Shown one piece after another: positions 21,701 to 31,070 of a stretch of 64,000 nt of DNA; positions within the stretch are counted from its first letter, which is position 1, and every line of letters begins with the position of its first letter. The position numbers were made by a program, and so were the translations under genes. The notes under the pieces are model-generated. The model made no database searches. It was not told the origin of the DNA and saw nothing but the letters and a program-made list of their open reading frames with translations. The stretch comes from Saccharomyces paradoxus (lineage: Eukaryota; Ascomycota; Saccharomycetes; Saccharomycetales; Saccharomycetaceae). The stretch covers positions 1 to 64,000 of the forward strand of contig NC_047501.1 of assembly GCF_002079055.1 (NCBI RefSeq), written 5' to 3'.

Positions 21701-21887
21701 CGGAAGCAGATGAGGTCGACTCAACGATAGAACTACTGATGGAAACAGAACCTGATGTAGTCGACGAAACAGCGGTGGAGCTGTTACTTGCGATTGAGGA
21801 ACTGTTGGTATAGTATTGGCCCAATGCACTTTGGGAGTAAAGGACCAAAGCCAAAGCGGCTTGAAGTTTATTAAAGCGATTGAACAT
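18765..21887 (-). CDS. HPF1: Haze-protective mannoprotein Hpf1 (GPI cell-wall protein)
   Basis: A 1040-codon cell-wall glycoprotein. It has a signal peptide (residues 1-23, ending ALG), a long Ser/Thr-rich region at 25-365 with a 12- or 13-codon minisatellite, and a beta-helix-like domain at about 370-655 of the hyphally regulated cell-wall type (begins near [14 protein letters not shown]). A Cys-containing repeat region at about 785-950 has five CDDNGCN copies in a [16 protein letters not shown]-like unit. The hydrophobic tail [14 protein letters not shown] is a GPI-attachment signal. Heavily mannosylated Hpf1 reduces wine protein haze. S. cerevisiae YOL155C is about 967 residues by recollection, so this allele is longer. 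CSS1 (YIL169C) is the related paralogue. Confidence 0.94.
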   Translation of the reverse strand: MFNRFNKLQAALALVLYSQSALGQYYTNSSSIASNSSTAVSSTTSGSVSISSSIVESTSSASDVSSSLTELTSSSSEVSSSIAPSTSSSEVSSSVASSTSSASGVSSSITSGSSISGSSTSITSSGSSGSSVSGSSSATQSGSVSGSSSATQSGSSVSGSSSATQSGSVSGSSSATQSGSSVSGSSSATQSGSSVSGSSSATQSGSVSGSSSATQSGSVSGSSSATQSGSSVSGSSSATQSGSSVSGSSSATQSGSSVSGSSSSASGSSASSSSGSITQSGSSSSGSESSSITQSGTASGSSASSSSGSPSSVPGSSASSGPGISSSIPQSTSSASTASGSVTSGTLSSITSSASSATATASNSLSSSDGTIYLPSTTISGDITLTGSVIATEAVEIAAGGKLTLLDGDKYVFSADLIVHGGVFVEKSKPTYPGTEFDISGENFDVSGTFNAEEPAASSASAYSFTPGSFDNSGDISLSLSESSKGEVTFSPYSNSGAFSFSNAILNGGSVSGLQRRAEDEGSVNNGEINLDNGSTYVIVEPVSGSGTINIISGNLYLHYPDTFTGQTVVFKGEGVLAVDPTESNTTPIPVVGYTGKNQIAITADVTALSYDGTTGVLTATQGNSQFSFSIGTGFSSSGFNVSEGTFAGAYAYYLNYGGVVASSATPSSTSTTSGVANSTSGSTSFGASVTGSTASTSFGASVTGSTASTLTSGSQSIYTTTLTYATATSTVVVSCSETTDSNGNVYTITTTVPCSSTTATITSCDETGCHVTTSTGAVVTETVSSKSYTTATVTHCDDNGCNTKTVTSECPEETSATTTSPKSYTTVTVTHCDDNGCNTKTVTSECPEATTTTVSPKTYTTATVTQCDDNGCNTKTVTSECPEETSATTISPKTYTTATVTQCDDNGCNTKTVTSEAPKETSETSASPKTYTTATVTQCDDNGCNVKIITSQIPEATSTVTATSASPKSDTTITSKATKATSLTTVISEASSAISTYSKSAAPTKSSTGIIIQSEGIAAGLNTNTLNALVGIFVLAFFN
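19020..19540 (-). repeat. HPF1 C-terminal repeats (five CDDNGCN units)
   Basis: Five imperfect copies of about 30-35 codons, each with TYTT[A/V]TVT[Q/H]CDDNGCN and mostly TKTVTSE. The last copy has drifted to VKIITSQ. The first two and the later three are more alike within their groups. Such repeats drive length change by unequal crossing over. Confidence 0.85.
21110..21510 (-). repeat. HPF1 Ser-rich minisatellite, ten units
   Basis: Ten tandem units ending SGSSSATQ, in two lengths: 13 codons ([13 protein letters not shown]) and 12 codons ([12 protein letters not shown]). An eleventh unit diverges. The 36- and 39-bp forms are mixed, which indicates repeated slippage or unequal exchange. In S. 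cerevisiae, copy number in HPF1 varies between strains and affects buoyancy and lifespan. Confidence 0.9.
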
Positions 21888-23779
21888 CTCTTTGACACAG
21901 GCGAGATCTTACCAAAAAGAAGCAACGATGGGTATTTGTTGTTACTGAATTGTGAACAGAGAAGGTATTATCATAAAATAATAGAATGGCAGAACCGATA
22001 GTAGTGAATGAAATGAAGCTTTTTATATGCTTTTTGCGAGTGTGAGCGGACTCCGGATACACAACTGCAAAGATTAACCGTTGGGCTAGCTTAAATTTTG
22101 TACGGACGCTTCTCCGGAAGTATCCGCAAGTTCTGTGCGCGCGCGTTCCTGGCAACGAACGGGGGGGCATTTTAATGAGTAAACAAAGATATTCCGCTGC
22201 TAATAACAACAAGAGACCCCCTAAATAGCCTGCGAAACCGTGCAGGACGTGGTCTAGGCTACTTCGATAAGATAGTCATAGGAACCTTTTTGGGAAATTA
22301 CTATTACCGAAAAAAGCTACAACACAGGGCCTAGCATCGAGCATTTTCACCCAATTCGTCATGAAAAGTCACCTATTTACCTTATTTCCAATTGGAGAAT
22401 TAGCCAGGAACCTCCGCTCAGACTGAACTACCACTAAAGAAAAATTATACGACTTGGATAAAGAGGAATGTCTGGGTAGCTACACCTCACTTTTCGATGA
22501 AAAGGAGTTAGTGGTTGCCTTCCGTGAACGCGAGATATTTATTTTAATGTTCCTAAGGCGCGTGTCTGCCTCGTATTTCTGCAACGCGAGCACGGTTTTT
22601 CTGTTGAGAAGTGGCTGGTAAAGGCCCTTTAAAATACCACGCCATTTTACTAGGCCTTACTAACTAATTCATAACAAAATTCAGAACTTATCCACTAGAA
22701 ATAGATTGCGGTGCCTACGAAACCTACGAAAAGAACGTTTGCTTGGCGTAATTAAAGAAAAATTAAACATGGTAGTCTATCTATCAAGTTATTGAAGCAT
22801 ATCCGCAAGCACGGTTTGAGGTGCTTAGAATTGTTCATTTATTGCAGTTCTTCAACACTGTTTCCCTAATAGTGCAAAGAAGGCACAGTCACATACTCTA
22901 ATATCTTGCAGCGGTTGCAAGGCCTACTTGTTGAGTGGGTTAACTGAACGAAGCAGCAGTCAATTCCAACGTAGATCGGTATATACGTTCAACCCCCTGA
23001 AACTCACCGAAGCCAAATGGAGAAAATAGGTTGTTCCCCTCTTTTACCAAAAATTAGAGTGTTCAATTTTGGGTCTATTTTCTACCGTCCGGTCTTTACT
23101 TCTTTCTTTGTTTGATTCAGTTAAGTGACGGTGTATTTTATTCAAATTCCATAATTCGTCTCCATTTTTTGGTGAGGTGAGTGGGTAACTTTGAGGGGTT
23201 AACGCTGATTGACTCAGAAACCGTACTACTAGTGGTGCTTGCCTTCGTTCTCCTAGTGACCACCATTTCTACCTAGGAAACATTGAGATAGGATCTACCC
23301 CATTGGGAAGTGCCTTTTTCTTAGGTTACAGAGTACTCGAATGAAGATAATATGGCATTGCCAATGGCCTTCGAAGACTGTCTATCCGACATCGATAAAC
23401 CATGAAAATATGGTCTAATATGTGTGGCTCTGTTAAATCTTTGGCATAGCAAGCATGTGTAAAGATGCGATATGTTCAATTATCTAGAAAGACAGTTTTC
23501 AGCCTAATCTCTTTTTGGGCTTTTCCTTGAAAGTAAGGCTATCACACGTGCATAACAGTAAATTTTTCTTGTAACCGCGCCCTTTTTTAGCCGCATTTCA
23601 AGCTGGCCTTAAATAGCGAACGTAAATGATTGTTCCATTTTAACGAACTTGTATAGCCTTCATTAGGCGTAGTCTTCACGATCCGATTGTTGATGGTATA
23701 AACCTTATCATAAAAAAATACGATACCGTATAGTTTTGTCTATACTGAAATCCGACAAACTGCAATAGCACCAAAGCAA
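21888..23779. other. Long HPF1 upstream region, no gene
   Basis: About 1.9 kb upstream of HPF1 without any supportable gene. The part near 22051-22165 is GC-richer, with TCCGGA words, an inverted pair CGGATAC (22054) and GTATCCG (22120), a (GC)n stretch near 22136-22146 and a G7 run near 22161. Long promoters are common for yeast cell-wall mannoproteins of the FLO/HPF class. Confidence 0.5.
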
Positions 23780-23848
23780 GCTCTTGTTTATTATCGACAG
23801 CGCATCCTTTTAAATAGAGGTGCATAGTTCGAGTCCTATTCTAGAGTT
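23780..23848 (+). pseudogene. Degenerate tRNA-like relic
   Basis: The 3' half reads ATAGTTCGAGTCCTATTCTAG, a good B box (GTTCGAGTCC) inside a T-arm-like ATAG/CTAT stem. The first seven bases GCTCTTG pair with the last CTAGAGT at six of seven positions. A D-arm-like stretch ends CAGCGCA, and an anticodon-arm-like CCTTTTAAATAG region lies between. At about 68 bases it is a little short and the D stem is not convincing, so it is a decayed gene if it is one. It resembles tRNA-Arg or tRNA-Cys types. An adjacent delta LTR fits, since Ty1 favours Pol III genes. Confidence 0.4.
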
Positions 23849-23853
23849 ACGGT

Positions 23854-24195
23854 TGTTGGAATAGGAATCAACTATTGTCAATCGACTAGTCGTCATGCTA
23901 CCACTAGTATACTATCATATACGGTGAAGACGACATTGATGATGAGAATCAGTTATCGAGTTTAATGGAAGCTGAAAGGCAAAGGTTGATAATGTAACAG
24001 GATAATGAACGACAACAGATAAAATGAAAGGAGAAATAACAATAATACCAAATACCATTATGTAGAATCGATAATCCTACATAATTGATTCTTATACCCT
24101 TGATAAGATCTTCTAGTATGTTCTGTACACATAATGGCAAAGATTTTTCACCAACAATGGAATCTCAACGATTAACCCAATATTCACCTGTTTCA
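23854..24195 (+). mobile_element. Solo LTR, Ty1/Ty2 delta family
   Basis: It begins TGTTGGAATAGGAATCAACT and keeps the delta landmarks ACTATCATATACGGTG, TTTAATGGAAGCTGAAAGGC, TTGATAATGTAACAGGATAATG, AGATCTTCTAGTATGTTCTG and CACCAACAATGGAATCTC in order over about 340 bp. It is full length or nearly so, with no internal Ty genes. I see no clear flanking duplication, so it is not recent. Confidence 0.85.
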
Positions 24196-24908
24196 TAATC
24201 ATTTGAGGTAATACAATCTCCGAAAAAGGTAAAACTAAACAATTTTCAGAATCTGGAAAATTAAATAAAAAAATATTAAGAATATTGCCTGATAAGATTC
24301 GACTGTGTTTAGATGAACTGAAAAGGAAATACTGATCGTAAAATGCCAAATGAAGGTCTGCCACTGCCGTAATGTCAATGAAGCATTAAGCTGTGACGTT
24401 TTGCAATATTCATTTAGCACGCGTACGGCAGTGGTTGCTTTTGCCGTTTCTTTTTGGACAGCATACAACCAACTTTATCCCAGCCAAAGGTAAAAATCGT
24501 AATGCCCGTTGAATCAGCCGTAGCTGGCTGTCCACAATAGCATGGCGGAAGCGCTGTCCTTGAAGGTTTTCTGTATAATTGACCTTCAGGGTCCTAACCC
24601 TGAAGGTTCTTTTGACCGTATTGCTTACAAGAATGTAGCCTTTTTGGAAGAAAAAGAAATTATAGTTTCTTTTCCAGATCATTAATCTGTTGAAGTACTG
24701 TTCTTTTCCGTAGATTGAACCCTCTACAAGAGATCTGTGGACGCCGCACACGCTCTCGAATAAAGTGACATTCTGATCACTCAATATATCAACCAGAAAC
24801 CTATAAAAACAAGAATAAAATACTCTTATTCGTGGAAATAACCTAGTTAGGAATTGAGATTAAGCAATTAAGACAGAAAACCAAAACCACACACAACCAC
24901 TAAACATT
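24196..24908. other. ZPS1 promoter region
   Basis: About 700 bp upstream of ZPS1, containing three near-consensus zinc-response elements at 24557-24607. The last 70 bp are A-rich and pyrimidine-poor, as in a typical yeast 5' leader (ACCACACACAACCACTAAACATT before the ATG, in two pieces). Confidence 0.65.
24557..24607. promoter_or_regulatory. Cluster of three near-consensus Zap1 zinc-response elements
   Basis: The Zap1 element is ACCTTNAAGGT. The sequence has TCCTTGAAGGT at 24557-24567, ACCTTCAGGGT at 24582-24592 and ACCCTGAAGGT at 24597-24607, each with one mismatch. The last two form a near-perfect mirror around a short spacer. ZPS1 is a strong Zap1 target in S. cerevisiae. Confidence 0.75.
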
Positions 24909-25658
24909 ATGAAGTTCTCTTCTGGTAAATCTATGATTTTTGCAACTATTGCTTCTCTGGCCTTAAGTGCTCCAGTTACTTATGATACCAACTCTACTGT
25001 TGAATTACAATCTTCCTTATCTCAGGAAGTTCTGGGTTGGAGTCATGCAACCTTTCCCACCATTTACCAAACTTGTAATGAGACTAATGCCAGAATGTTG
25101 AATGCAGCTTTTAAAGATACCGCTGAAGTCACCGCCTATGGTAAAGATAGACTTTTGAACTATGGTGTCGATGACGTTTACTATAAAAGATGGTTCGGTA
25201 ATGGTAGCATTTTCACCGTCATGGGTGTCTTTGATCAATTGATGGAGGCTTCCAAGGGTGGTATGCTTATGAGATGTGATGATGTTGATGGTTTGTGCGC
25301 AGCTAATCCAAACTACTACGCTGGTCATCACCGTCAATCTGCCCCAGCTGAAACTGTTATTTGTGATTACTTCTACACTGCCAGAAAGCCACTATCATCA
25401 ATTTGTTTCGAAGGTACTATTGTTGATGTCGGTCCAAAACACTACGCAGGTATTGATATGCTACATCGTTACTTGCACGTTCCTACCATGAGTATGGATG
25501 GATATGTTGGTGAGTATGCGGAAACCCTCGAAGAAGTTGTGGACTATGCTCAGAACAATGCAACTTTTGCTGTTAGAAACACCGACAATTACCTTTACTA
25601 CCTCGCTGACGTTTACAGTGCTTCTGTTATACCTGGTGGCTGTCTCGGTAATTTGTAA
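24909..25658 (+). CDS. ZPS1: Zinc- and pH-regulated secreted protein Zps1 (Pra1-like)
   Basis: A 249-codon protein with a signal peptide (residues 1-20, ending LALS), syntenic with YOL154W. It belongs to the Candida Pra1 / Aspergillus Aspf2 family of secreted, zinc-binding proteins related to deuterolysin-type metallopeptidases. An HRYLH motif (His-x3-His) lies in the segment AGIDMLHRYLHVPT near residues 186-190, with acidic and aromatic residues after it. A Cys set (CNET, RCDD, LCAAN, ICDYF, ICFEG, GCLG) would form disulphides. N-glycosylation sequons are present (NST, NET, NGS, NAT). It is probably a cell-surface or secreted protein made in zinc starvation. The upstream zinc-response cluster supports that. 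Confidence 0.95.
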   Translation: MKFSSGKSMIFATIASLALSAPVTYDTNSTVELQSSLSQEVLGWSHATFPTIYQTCNETNARMLNAAFKDTAEVTAYGKDRLLNYGVDDVYYKRWFGNGSIFTVMGVFDQLMEASKGGMLMRCDDVDGLCAANPNYYAGHHRQSAPAETVICDYFYTARKPLSSICFEGTIVDVGPKHYAGIDMLHRYLHVPTMSMDGYVGEYAETLEEVVDYAQNNATFAVRNTDNYLYYLADVYSASVIPGGCLGNL

Positions 25659-27039
25659 TAATCACATTACTTTCACAGAATTTCTTTTCTATACCGTAAA
25701 TATTTGTTCGTATATGTTTTTAAAAGGAAACTGACATTTTTCTTTTTCATTGAATTAGATGATTTCAAGCTTTGATGACAATGTACTACTTCACTATTTT
25801 CGTAAACTGCAGAAAAATTGCACACGGGACCTGTAGTTCAGTGCATTTTATTCATATCGAGTAATGAATCGAACTATAGAATTTTTGTTTTATAATCTTA
25901 CAACACTGCTGAAACAACTGGACGAAAAATTCACCATAACCGTGTTATTATATTTATATTTAGGGATATATGTTGCTTATCAGACTTTTCAGAATCACCC
26001 GTATCCTTATTGAACCGAGCACAAATAATGAAGAAACCATATTCCAGAAAAGAGCAAAAAAATAGGACTAACTCCAAAATTACACTTAAATACATACATA
26101 TTTTGTCAATTGAATTAATGGTACTATTTATTTGTATATACACCGAACGTTTCCTCCCACCAAGTTTTTCGCCTAGACACTTACATTTATTTCTTTTGGT
26201 TTTTGATAGCAATAAATAGTAAAGAAGTCAATGGAGCTCTTAGTTTTATTAAATAAGTTGAAGACAACATAACCTTTGAAAGGTCAATGCTACTGATGGA
26301 ATTTCAAGAATAGTTGTAACGCCAATGCGGCTGAGCGGAACGTGCGGCGATAGTTTTCGGTTACAATATGCATAACAGGAAAACTCAAATTCAGATAGAT
26401 TAAAAAAGAAACCTTCAACATAAGACTAATAGCGCTTTAATGGGCGAAAAGAACGGACTAGGCCAAACCATACTTGAGTGATTTTCTGACAGTGTGCGAA
26501 AAAAAGACATATAAAATGTTGTAGCACAGGACAAAAATCTAGATTTTTCAATGGGCCACTAACAAAAAGATTATTACTGTGCGTGTCAGAGTCGCCAAAC
26601 ACTATTACAAAAGAAAGGTAGCATTTTGTTAACGATCATCACAAATTGTTACGAACGGGTATCATTGACACAGAGTAACCATTTTAAAGCAGAAAGATGG
26701 CAGGAAGCTCTCGCATCCCAGTACGAGTAGACTTATGAACTACATCTATTGGACCATAATCTCAGAGGCATAATATTACAGCCATAATCTTCAATACACG
26801 TATTGCAAGAAAAAAAAAAGGACAAATACACAGATAGTTGTATCCCATTTTAGTACCTTTCCCTCCCCTATATTAAAATATTCTAATTCTTTATAACTGC
26901 TGATTGTTGAATAAAGTTTCAACTTCAAAAGTGTTGCACTTAGACTGCAATGTCATAAGTTTTTTAATATCAATGAACTGATTTACTGAGACGTGTTCAA
27001 CGTATACACTAGTTTACATTACATAAAAAGGTTCGCCCA
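25659..27039. other. Convergent ZPS1-YOL153C intergenic region
   Basis: About 1.4 kb between convergent stop codons. It is AT-rich. A pair of overlapping opposite-strand frames at 25931-26219 has no coding character. An A-run lies near 26810-26820. No gene or repeat is supported. Confidence 0.55.
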
Positions 27040-28785
27040 TTAATCATGGCCGTATTCATTGACGTTCACGATATATTCATAGACAAATGCGACTGCTGAC
27101 ACGTGTGAAGATGCTGAAATATGTTCATTAACAGAATGTATTGTCCTTAGTTGGTCAAATGGAAAGATACCTGCAACGAACCTATAAATGTTTCTGCTTA
27201 ATCCCCAGTAATACTTGGTGTCGGTATTACCAGAAAACAAACCACCCGTAACGTAAACGTCAGCATCTTTCTGCTCAGCCAGAATTTCGTTTTGAAACAG
27301 GTTTTGAACAGTACCTGCAAAAATTTCCCAAACATGCCCTGCAGTTGGCGATACTGGGGCTGGTTCTAACATTTTTTCACTTGCTAAAGAAATGTGACCA
27401 AGTTTAGTTTCCGGGATGATAACTTCGTCATGGAAAGTCAAACCATAGCCATGCTTTTCAGCAATAACTCTGGCCCAGTACAAATCATTTTCTATAGTTT
27501 CGTTCACAGATGAATGGATATCCACTCTATGGTTAACAATAAAGCTGGTCAATCCTGGCAACGCATTAGCCTTGACACCGCCGTTGATGACGTCAATTGC
27601 TCTAGTTGTTCTTATTAGGTCACGAATGTCAGGGTGCGATGCAGCAAACTCCGTCAAAACCTTCCTTTTACTTTCATCCACAGGCGCTTTTAAGATTGCC
27701 TCTCTGACATGTGGTGGCAAAAAACTTGAGTGCTCAGCGGCACATTGTAATACATCATAGATAGGGTTATCAAGTGAGAAATCATACTCAAATGGGTGAT
27801 TTTCCATCATAAATATCAACTCTGATGCGACACCAATCGTAGTATGGTCAGGTTGTACTGATGAATGACCACCATGGCCATGAACAGCAATCCTAACATC
27901 GACGTAGCCCTTCTCTGCATTTACAGCAGCTGCAATGTAGAGATTTTTATCCAGTCTTAAGAGCCCAGCACCTTCATCAATAATGGAAAACATGCTATCC
28001 GGACCGTACCTTTCCAATAGAAATGGCGCCAAGGCTTTAGCGCCCATAAAACCGCTCGATTCCTCATCAAAGCCCATAGATAATATAACAGTCCTTTTAG
28101 TCCGGTAACCATCGGTAAGTAGTTGTTCTATACCTTCTAATTCAGCGAGCATTAGATTCTTACAATCATTGGAGCCGCGACCCCAAACATAATCCGTTTC
28201 TTGTTCATAGTAACCCGAGAATGGTGGATACTGCCAAGAATCCCATATTTCCCTATTAACTGGCACCACATCTTGATGCGCCATAAATAATATTGGTTTC
28301 AAACTCGGATCTGTACCTTCCCATGTATATATCAGGCCCAATTGGTTGACTTTTTCTACCTTTAAATGAGAATGAACAAGAGGAAAAGTCTCTTCAAAAT
28401 ATTTGTGAAGTTTGAAAAACTCTGAATAGTACTCTAGGTCATCATCTGGAAGCGGGTTTGTGTCATTAATTTCTGTAGGAATTTGAATCGCGCCAGACAA
28501 CTTTTTTATTGAGTCTATTTTAAATTGCTTATCGTTCAGAATCAAATTCACAGACTTGTTAAACGATGGACGATATGCTTGGGGTTTTTTACATTGTGGA
28601 GAGGCAGGAACGTGAAAAGTGGAATTTGAGACAGGTTTGGCAACGTTGGTGGTGTACGCAAGAACCAACGTAAATAAACCAATTAATGGCAGAACGAATT
28701 TTTTATACCTAGAATAGGTAGAGGAGGTTGGCTGCCTAGAAGAAGGATACTCATCTGGGAGTGGGGCATGATGAGTCTCTGTCAT
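27040..28785 (-). CDS. CPS1-like M20 carboxypeptidase (YOL153C), intact
   Basis: A 581-codon vacuolar carboxypeptidase S-like protein. Residues about 29-48 form a single signal-anchor segment after a basic YKK, as in Cps1, which reaches the vacuole as a type II membrane protein. Peptidase M20 metal sites are present: His170-x-Asp172 in MAHQDVVPV, Asp207 in GRGSNDCKN, the catalytic and metal-binding Glu241-Glu242 in GFDEESSGFMGAKA, and HGHGGHSS downstream. The frame is uninterrupted. I recall the S. cerevisiae reference copy being treated as a blocked or doubtful reading frame, which would make this intact copy notable. The expected activity is release of C-terminal residues from Gly-X-type peptides. 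Confidence 0.9.
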   Translation of the reverse strand: MTETHHAPLPDEYPSSRQPTSSTYSRYKKFVLPLIGLFTLVLAYTTNVAKPVSNSTFHVPASPQCKKPQAYRPSFNKSVNLILNDKQFKIDSIKKLSGAIQIPTEINDTNPLPDDDLEYYSEFFKLHKYFEETFPLVHSHLKVEKVNQLGLIYTWEGTDPSLKPILFMAHQDVVPVNREIWDSWQYPPFSGYYEQETDYVWGRGSNDCKNLMLAELEGIEQLLTDGYRTKRTVILSMGFDEESSGFMGAKALAPFLLERYGPDSMFSIIDEGAGLLRLDKNLYIAAAVNAEKGYVDVRIAVHGHGGHSSVQPDHTTIGVASELIFMMENHPFEYDFSLDNPIYDVLQCAAEHSSFLPPHVREAILKAPVDESKRKVLTEFAASHPDIRDLIRTTRAIDVINGGVKANALPGLTSFIVNHRVDIHSSVNETIENDLYWARVIAEKHGYGLTFHDEVIIPETKLGHISLASEKMLEPAPVSPTAGHVWEIFAGTVQNLFQNEILAEQKDADVYVTGGLFSGNTDTKYYWGLSRNIYRFVAGIFPFDQLRTIHSVNEHISASSHVSAVAFVYEYIVNVNEYGHD

Positions 28786-30714
28786 ATTTATGCCTTAGTA
28801 TATAAAGTACTGATAAAGAATAAACCGTTATGATATACTACTCTCAACTCATAACTACGAATAGAATTTTATTGTACTTGGCTTGTATATTATTTCATGT
28901 TCCCCTTTTTAAGTACCCCTTAGGAAATGTAGATTGTCGAGGATTTTTTTTCTCCAGAGACCCTGAAATGAAAAAAAAATCCGAAATATGCAGTCCTTCA
29001 ACCAAGACTATGGCGCACCCCACATCTAAAGCCGGACTCGTGGTGCAGTAAAAGTTGCATATGCAAAGTTAAGAGGAAACAGAGAGAACATTCCGCTTCG
29101 CTATACTGTTGACCTGTTAAAAATGTCCTCGTCGAATTTATTGCACCGACCCTGAGTCAAATTTCCGACAAATCTTATACCTGCCATTCAACTATCCTGT
29201 GATTAATTTTACCAAACTCAAAGTCGGAACCCCAGAAAATGATCCTCAGAGAATCTCGTATATAGATTCATATTATTTAAGGACAGAGTTCTCAAAGAAC
29301 CTGGCACGTACCACAAGAACGATATTTTACTCCCATGATATCGAACCTAATGCACTCATATTGTGTCGATCACCTTCCTCCATAATATGTTATCGTTTTA
29401 CGCCACATTAGTAAGAACCAATAAATCTCTCAAAGGCAATCCCACCACTATTTGCAAATGGGCTGACAGCCACACACGTTCGCAGTCAACCTAGTCTTGC
29501 CGTACCATAACTTTAAGCATAATACTGATTCTGTGGTAAGCAATAACGATCAAATATGAACCTCTTGTCTATACCATCCTTAACAAGATAGTATATGCTA
29601 CTTTACAGATGTTCGAGTTAATCTGCTGGATATACTACAGCTATTACAGTTCTTTTGAATTCATCTTTACAACTTCAGCGAAATTTTTCTGCATAACACG
29701 GACATATTTACACCCAAAATGCCATTGCAACCAACAACAACGTCATGTATTTGGAAAAATCGCGAACAATTAACCCTGCCCACTTAATTCTATGTAGGTT
29801 CAATATATATGTTTGATAAGTGCTTTCCACTATTACAGGATAGCAGAAGGGAGGCTCGTGAAATGTTCTCCCGTCAAAATGGTTGCAATTGTTTATACAC
29901 TTCCCATGATAATCATCCACACAATAACGAAATTTAGTTTTCCGATAAGTAACATCGGCCCATCACCCATTTATTTTGCTTTATAGAATATTTCGCTCTT
30001 TTGCTCCAATATCTTAATTGGGCGTACTCCTAGTGCGACATACCAAGACAACAGGAACCTGAAAGAGCTGGTCATAACAATAGTTTCATCGTGCCTCTAG
30101 CGTAATAAAGATGATTTAAACATCGAAGCCATGTTTAACCAATTGAATTATAAAAAAAATAACTCATGGTTTTTGACTATGTCCGTCCATATATGCAACA
30201 TCTTCTGAGGTTTTCATTTAGACAATATCCTGCCTTGTAGCTCTTCCTGACACACCTCCTGTGCGAGACTTTACACAGTAATAAACTAAAAATACCAATA
30301 TCCCGGCATTAGATCATATTCTTCGAATTTATCTGGATACAACTGGTGACAATTTCACTAAAATCTCAGTCGCGGACGTTCCGAGATACCTATAGTCACG
30401 GTAGCGCACTTTCTTGTTATTCAATAATGCTTTTAAACACAAAACGAAGATAACGAGATGATGCGGAAGTTTTTCTAAACCGCAAAGGGGGATCTGTACC
30501 CCACGACGTACTAAACATCTCCGATCAATAAGACAACCTGACAATTTTACTAGCCAACTATAGTTTCATTATTACAAGAGCGTGTGTCTGTATCTGGGGT
30601 GTCCAATGAACACGGAGGGTATTTTCACATATGAGTAATGACCATGTACCAAGTCGTGTCTGACATAAACTACCTTATGTCATATTAAGCGCTCGCTAGT
30701 TGTAGAAAATGCGG

Positions 30715-30754
30715 TTGAAAAACCTCGATCTGCGCAAATTGAAAAACTCGATCT
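30715..30754 (+). repeat. Short direct repeat flanking a Mac1-type site
   Basis: TTGAAAAACCTCGATCT at 30715-30731 is repeated as TTGAAAAACTCGATCT at 30739-30754, with a TGCGCAAA word between them. The pair lies about 320-355 bp upstream of FRE7. Confidence 0.7.
30731..30738 (-). promoter_or_regulatory. Mac1-type copper-response site, distal
   Basis: The minus strand reads TTTGCGCA, matching the copper-response element TTTGC(T/G)CA. It lies 333 bp upstream of FRE7, a known Mac1 target in S. cerevisiae. Confidence 0.65.
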
Positions 30755-30898
30755 ACGTTACGGTAAAAAGCAGCCGAAAAGCCCGTTTGCCAAGGTTATT
30801 ATATTTGGAAAAGTGTCAAATATAGTGCTCGCATCTGGATATACCGCGCATATTTCTTACTTAAGCTGGATGTATATCTGCGCATTAATACGCGAGCA

Positions 30899-30908
30899 TT
30901 TGCGCAAA
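30899..30908. promoter_or_regulatory. Palindromic Mac1-type copper-response site
   Basis: TTTGCGCAAA contains TTTGCGCA on both strands, 163 bp upstream of the FRE7 ATG. A one-mismatch form, TTTGCTCT, follows at 30954-30961. Mac1 usually needs two sites, and this promoter provides at least two. Confidence 0.7.
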
Positions 30909-31070
30909 TACACTTCTTAGGATCTCTGAAAGAACTTCTTCATTATGCACTCGTTTGCTCTCAAGATCATATAAACCATACGTTTATTACCAATGCTAAA
31001 AGTTTTTTATTGAAGGAAAAGAAATGTTTCAAATTTATTCCAAAATATACTTAGATACATTAATAAGGCA

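Larger units (their letters stand above)
28786..31070. other. Divergent YOL153C-FRE7 region
   Basis: About 2.3 kb between two divergent starts. The FRE7-proximal 350 bp has Mac1-type sites and a short direct repeat, listed separately. The rest shows only short frames; a 73-codon frame at 28830-29051 begins with ATG but has no recognisable content. No LTR was seen. Confidence 0.55.

Noticed and set aside
20998-21813. 271-codon plus-strand frame inside HPF1
   Set aside because: It is the antisense shadow of the Ser-rich minisatellite; the repeat keeps several frames open. The sense frame has a signal peptide and GPI signal, this one has none.
24410-24784. 124-codon minus-strand frame upstream of ZPS1
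   Set aside because: It does not begin with ATG, overlaps the zinc-response cluster and has no recognisable content.
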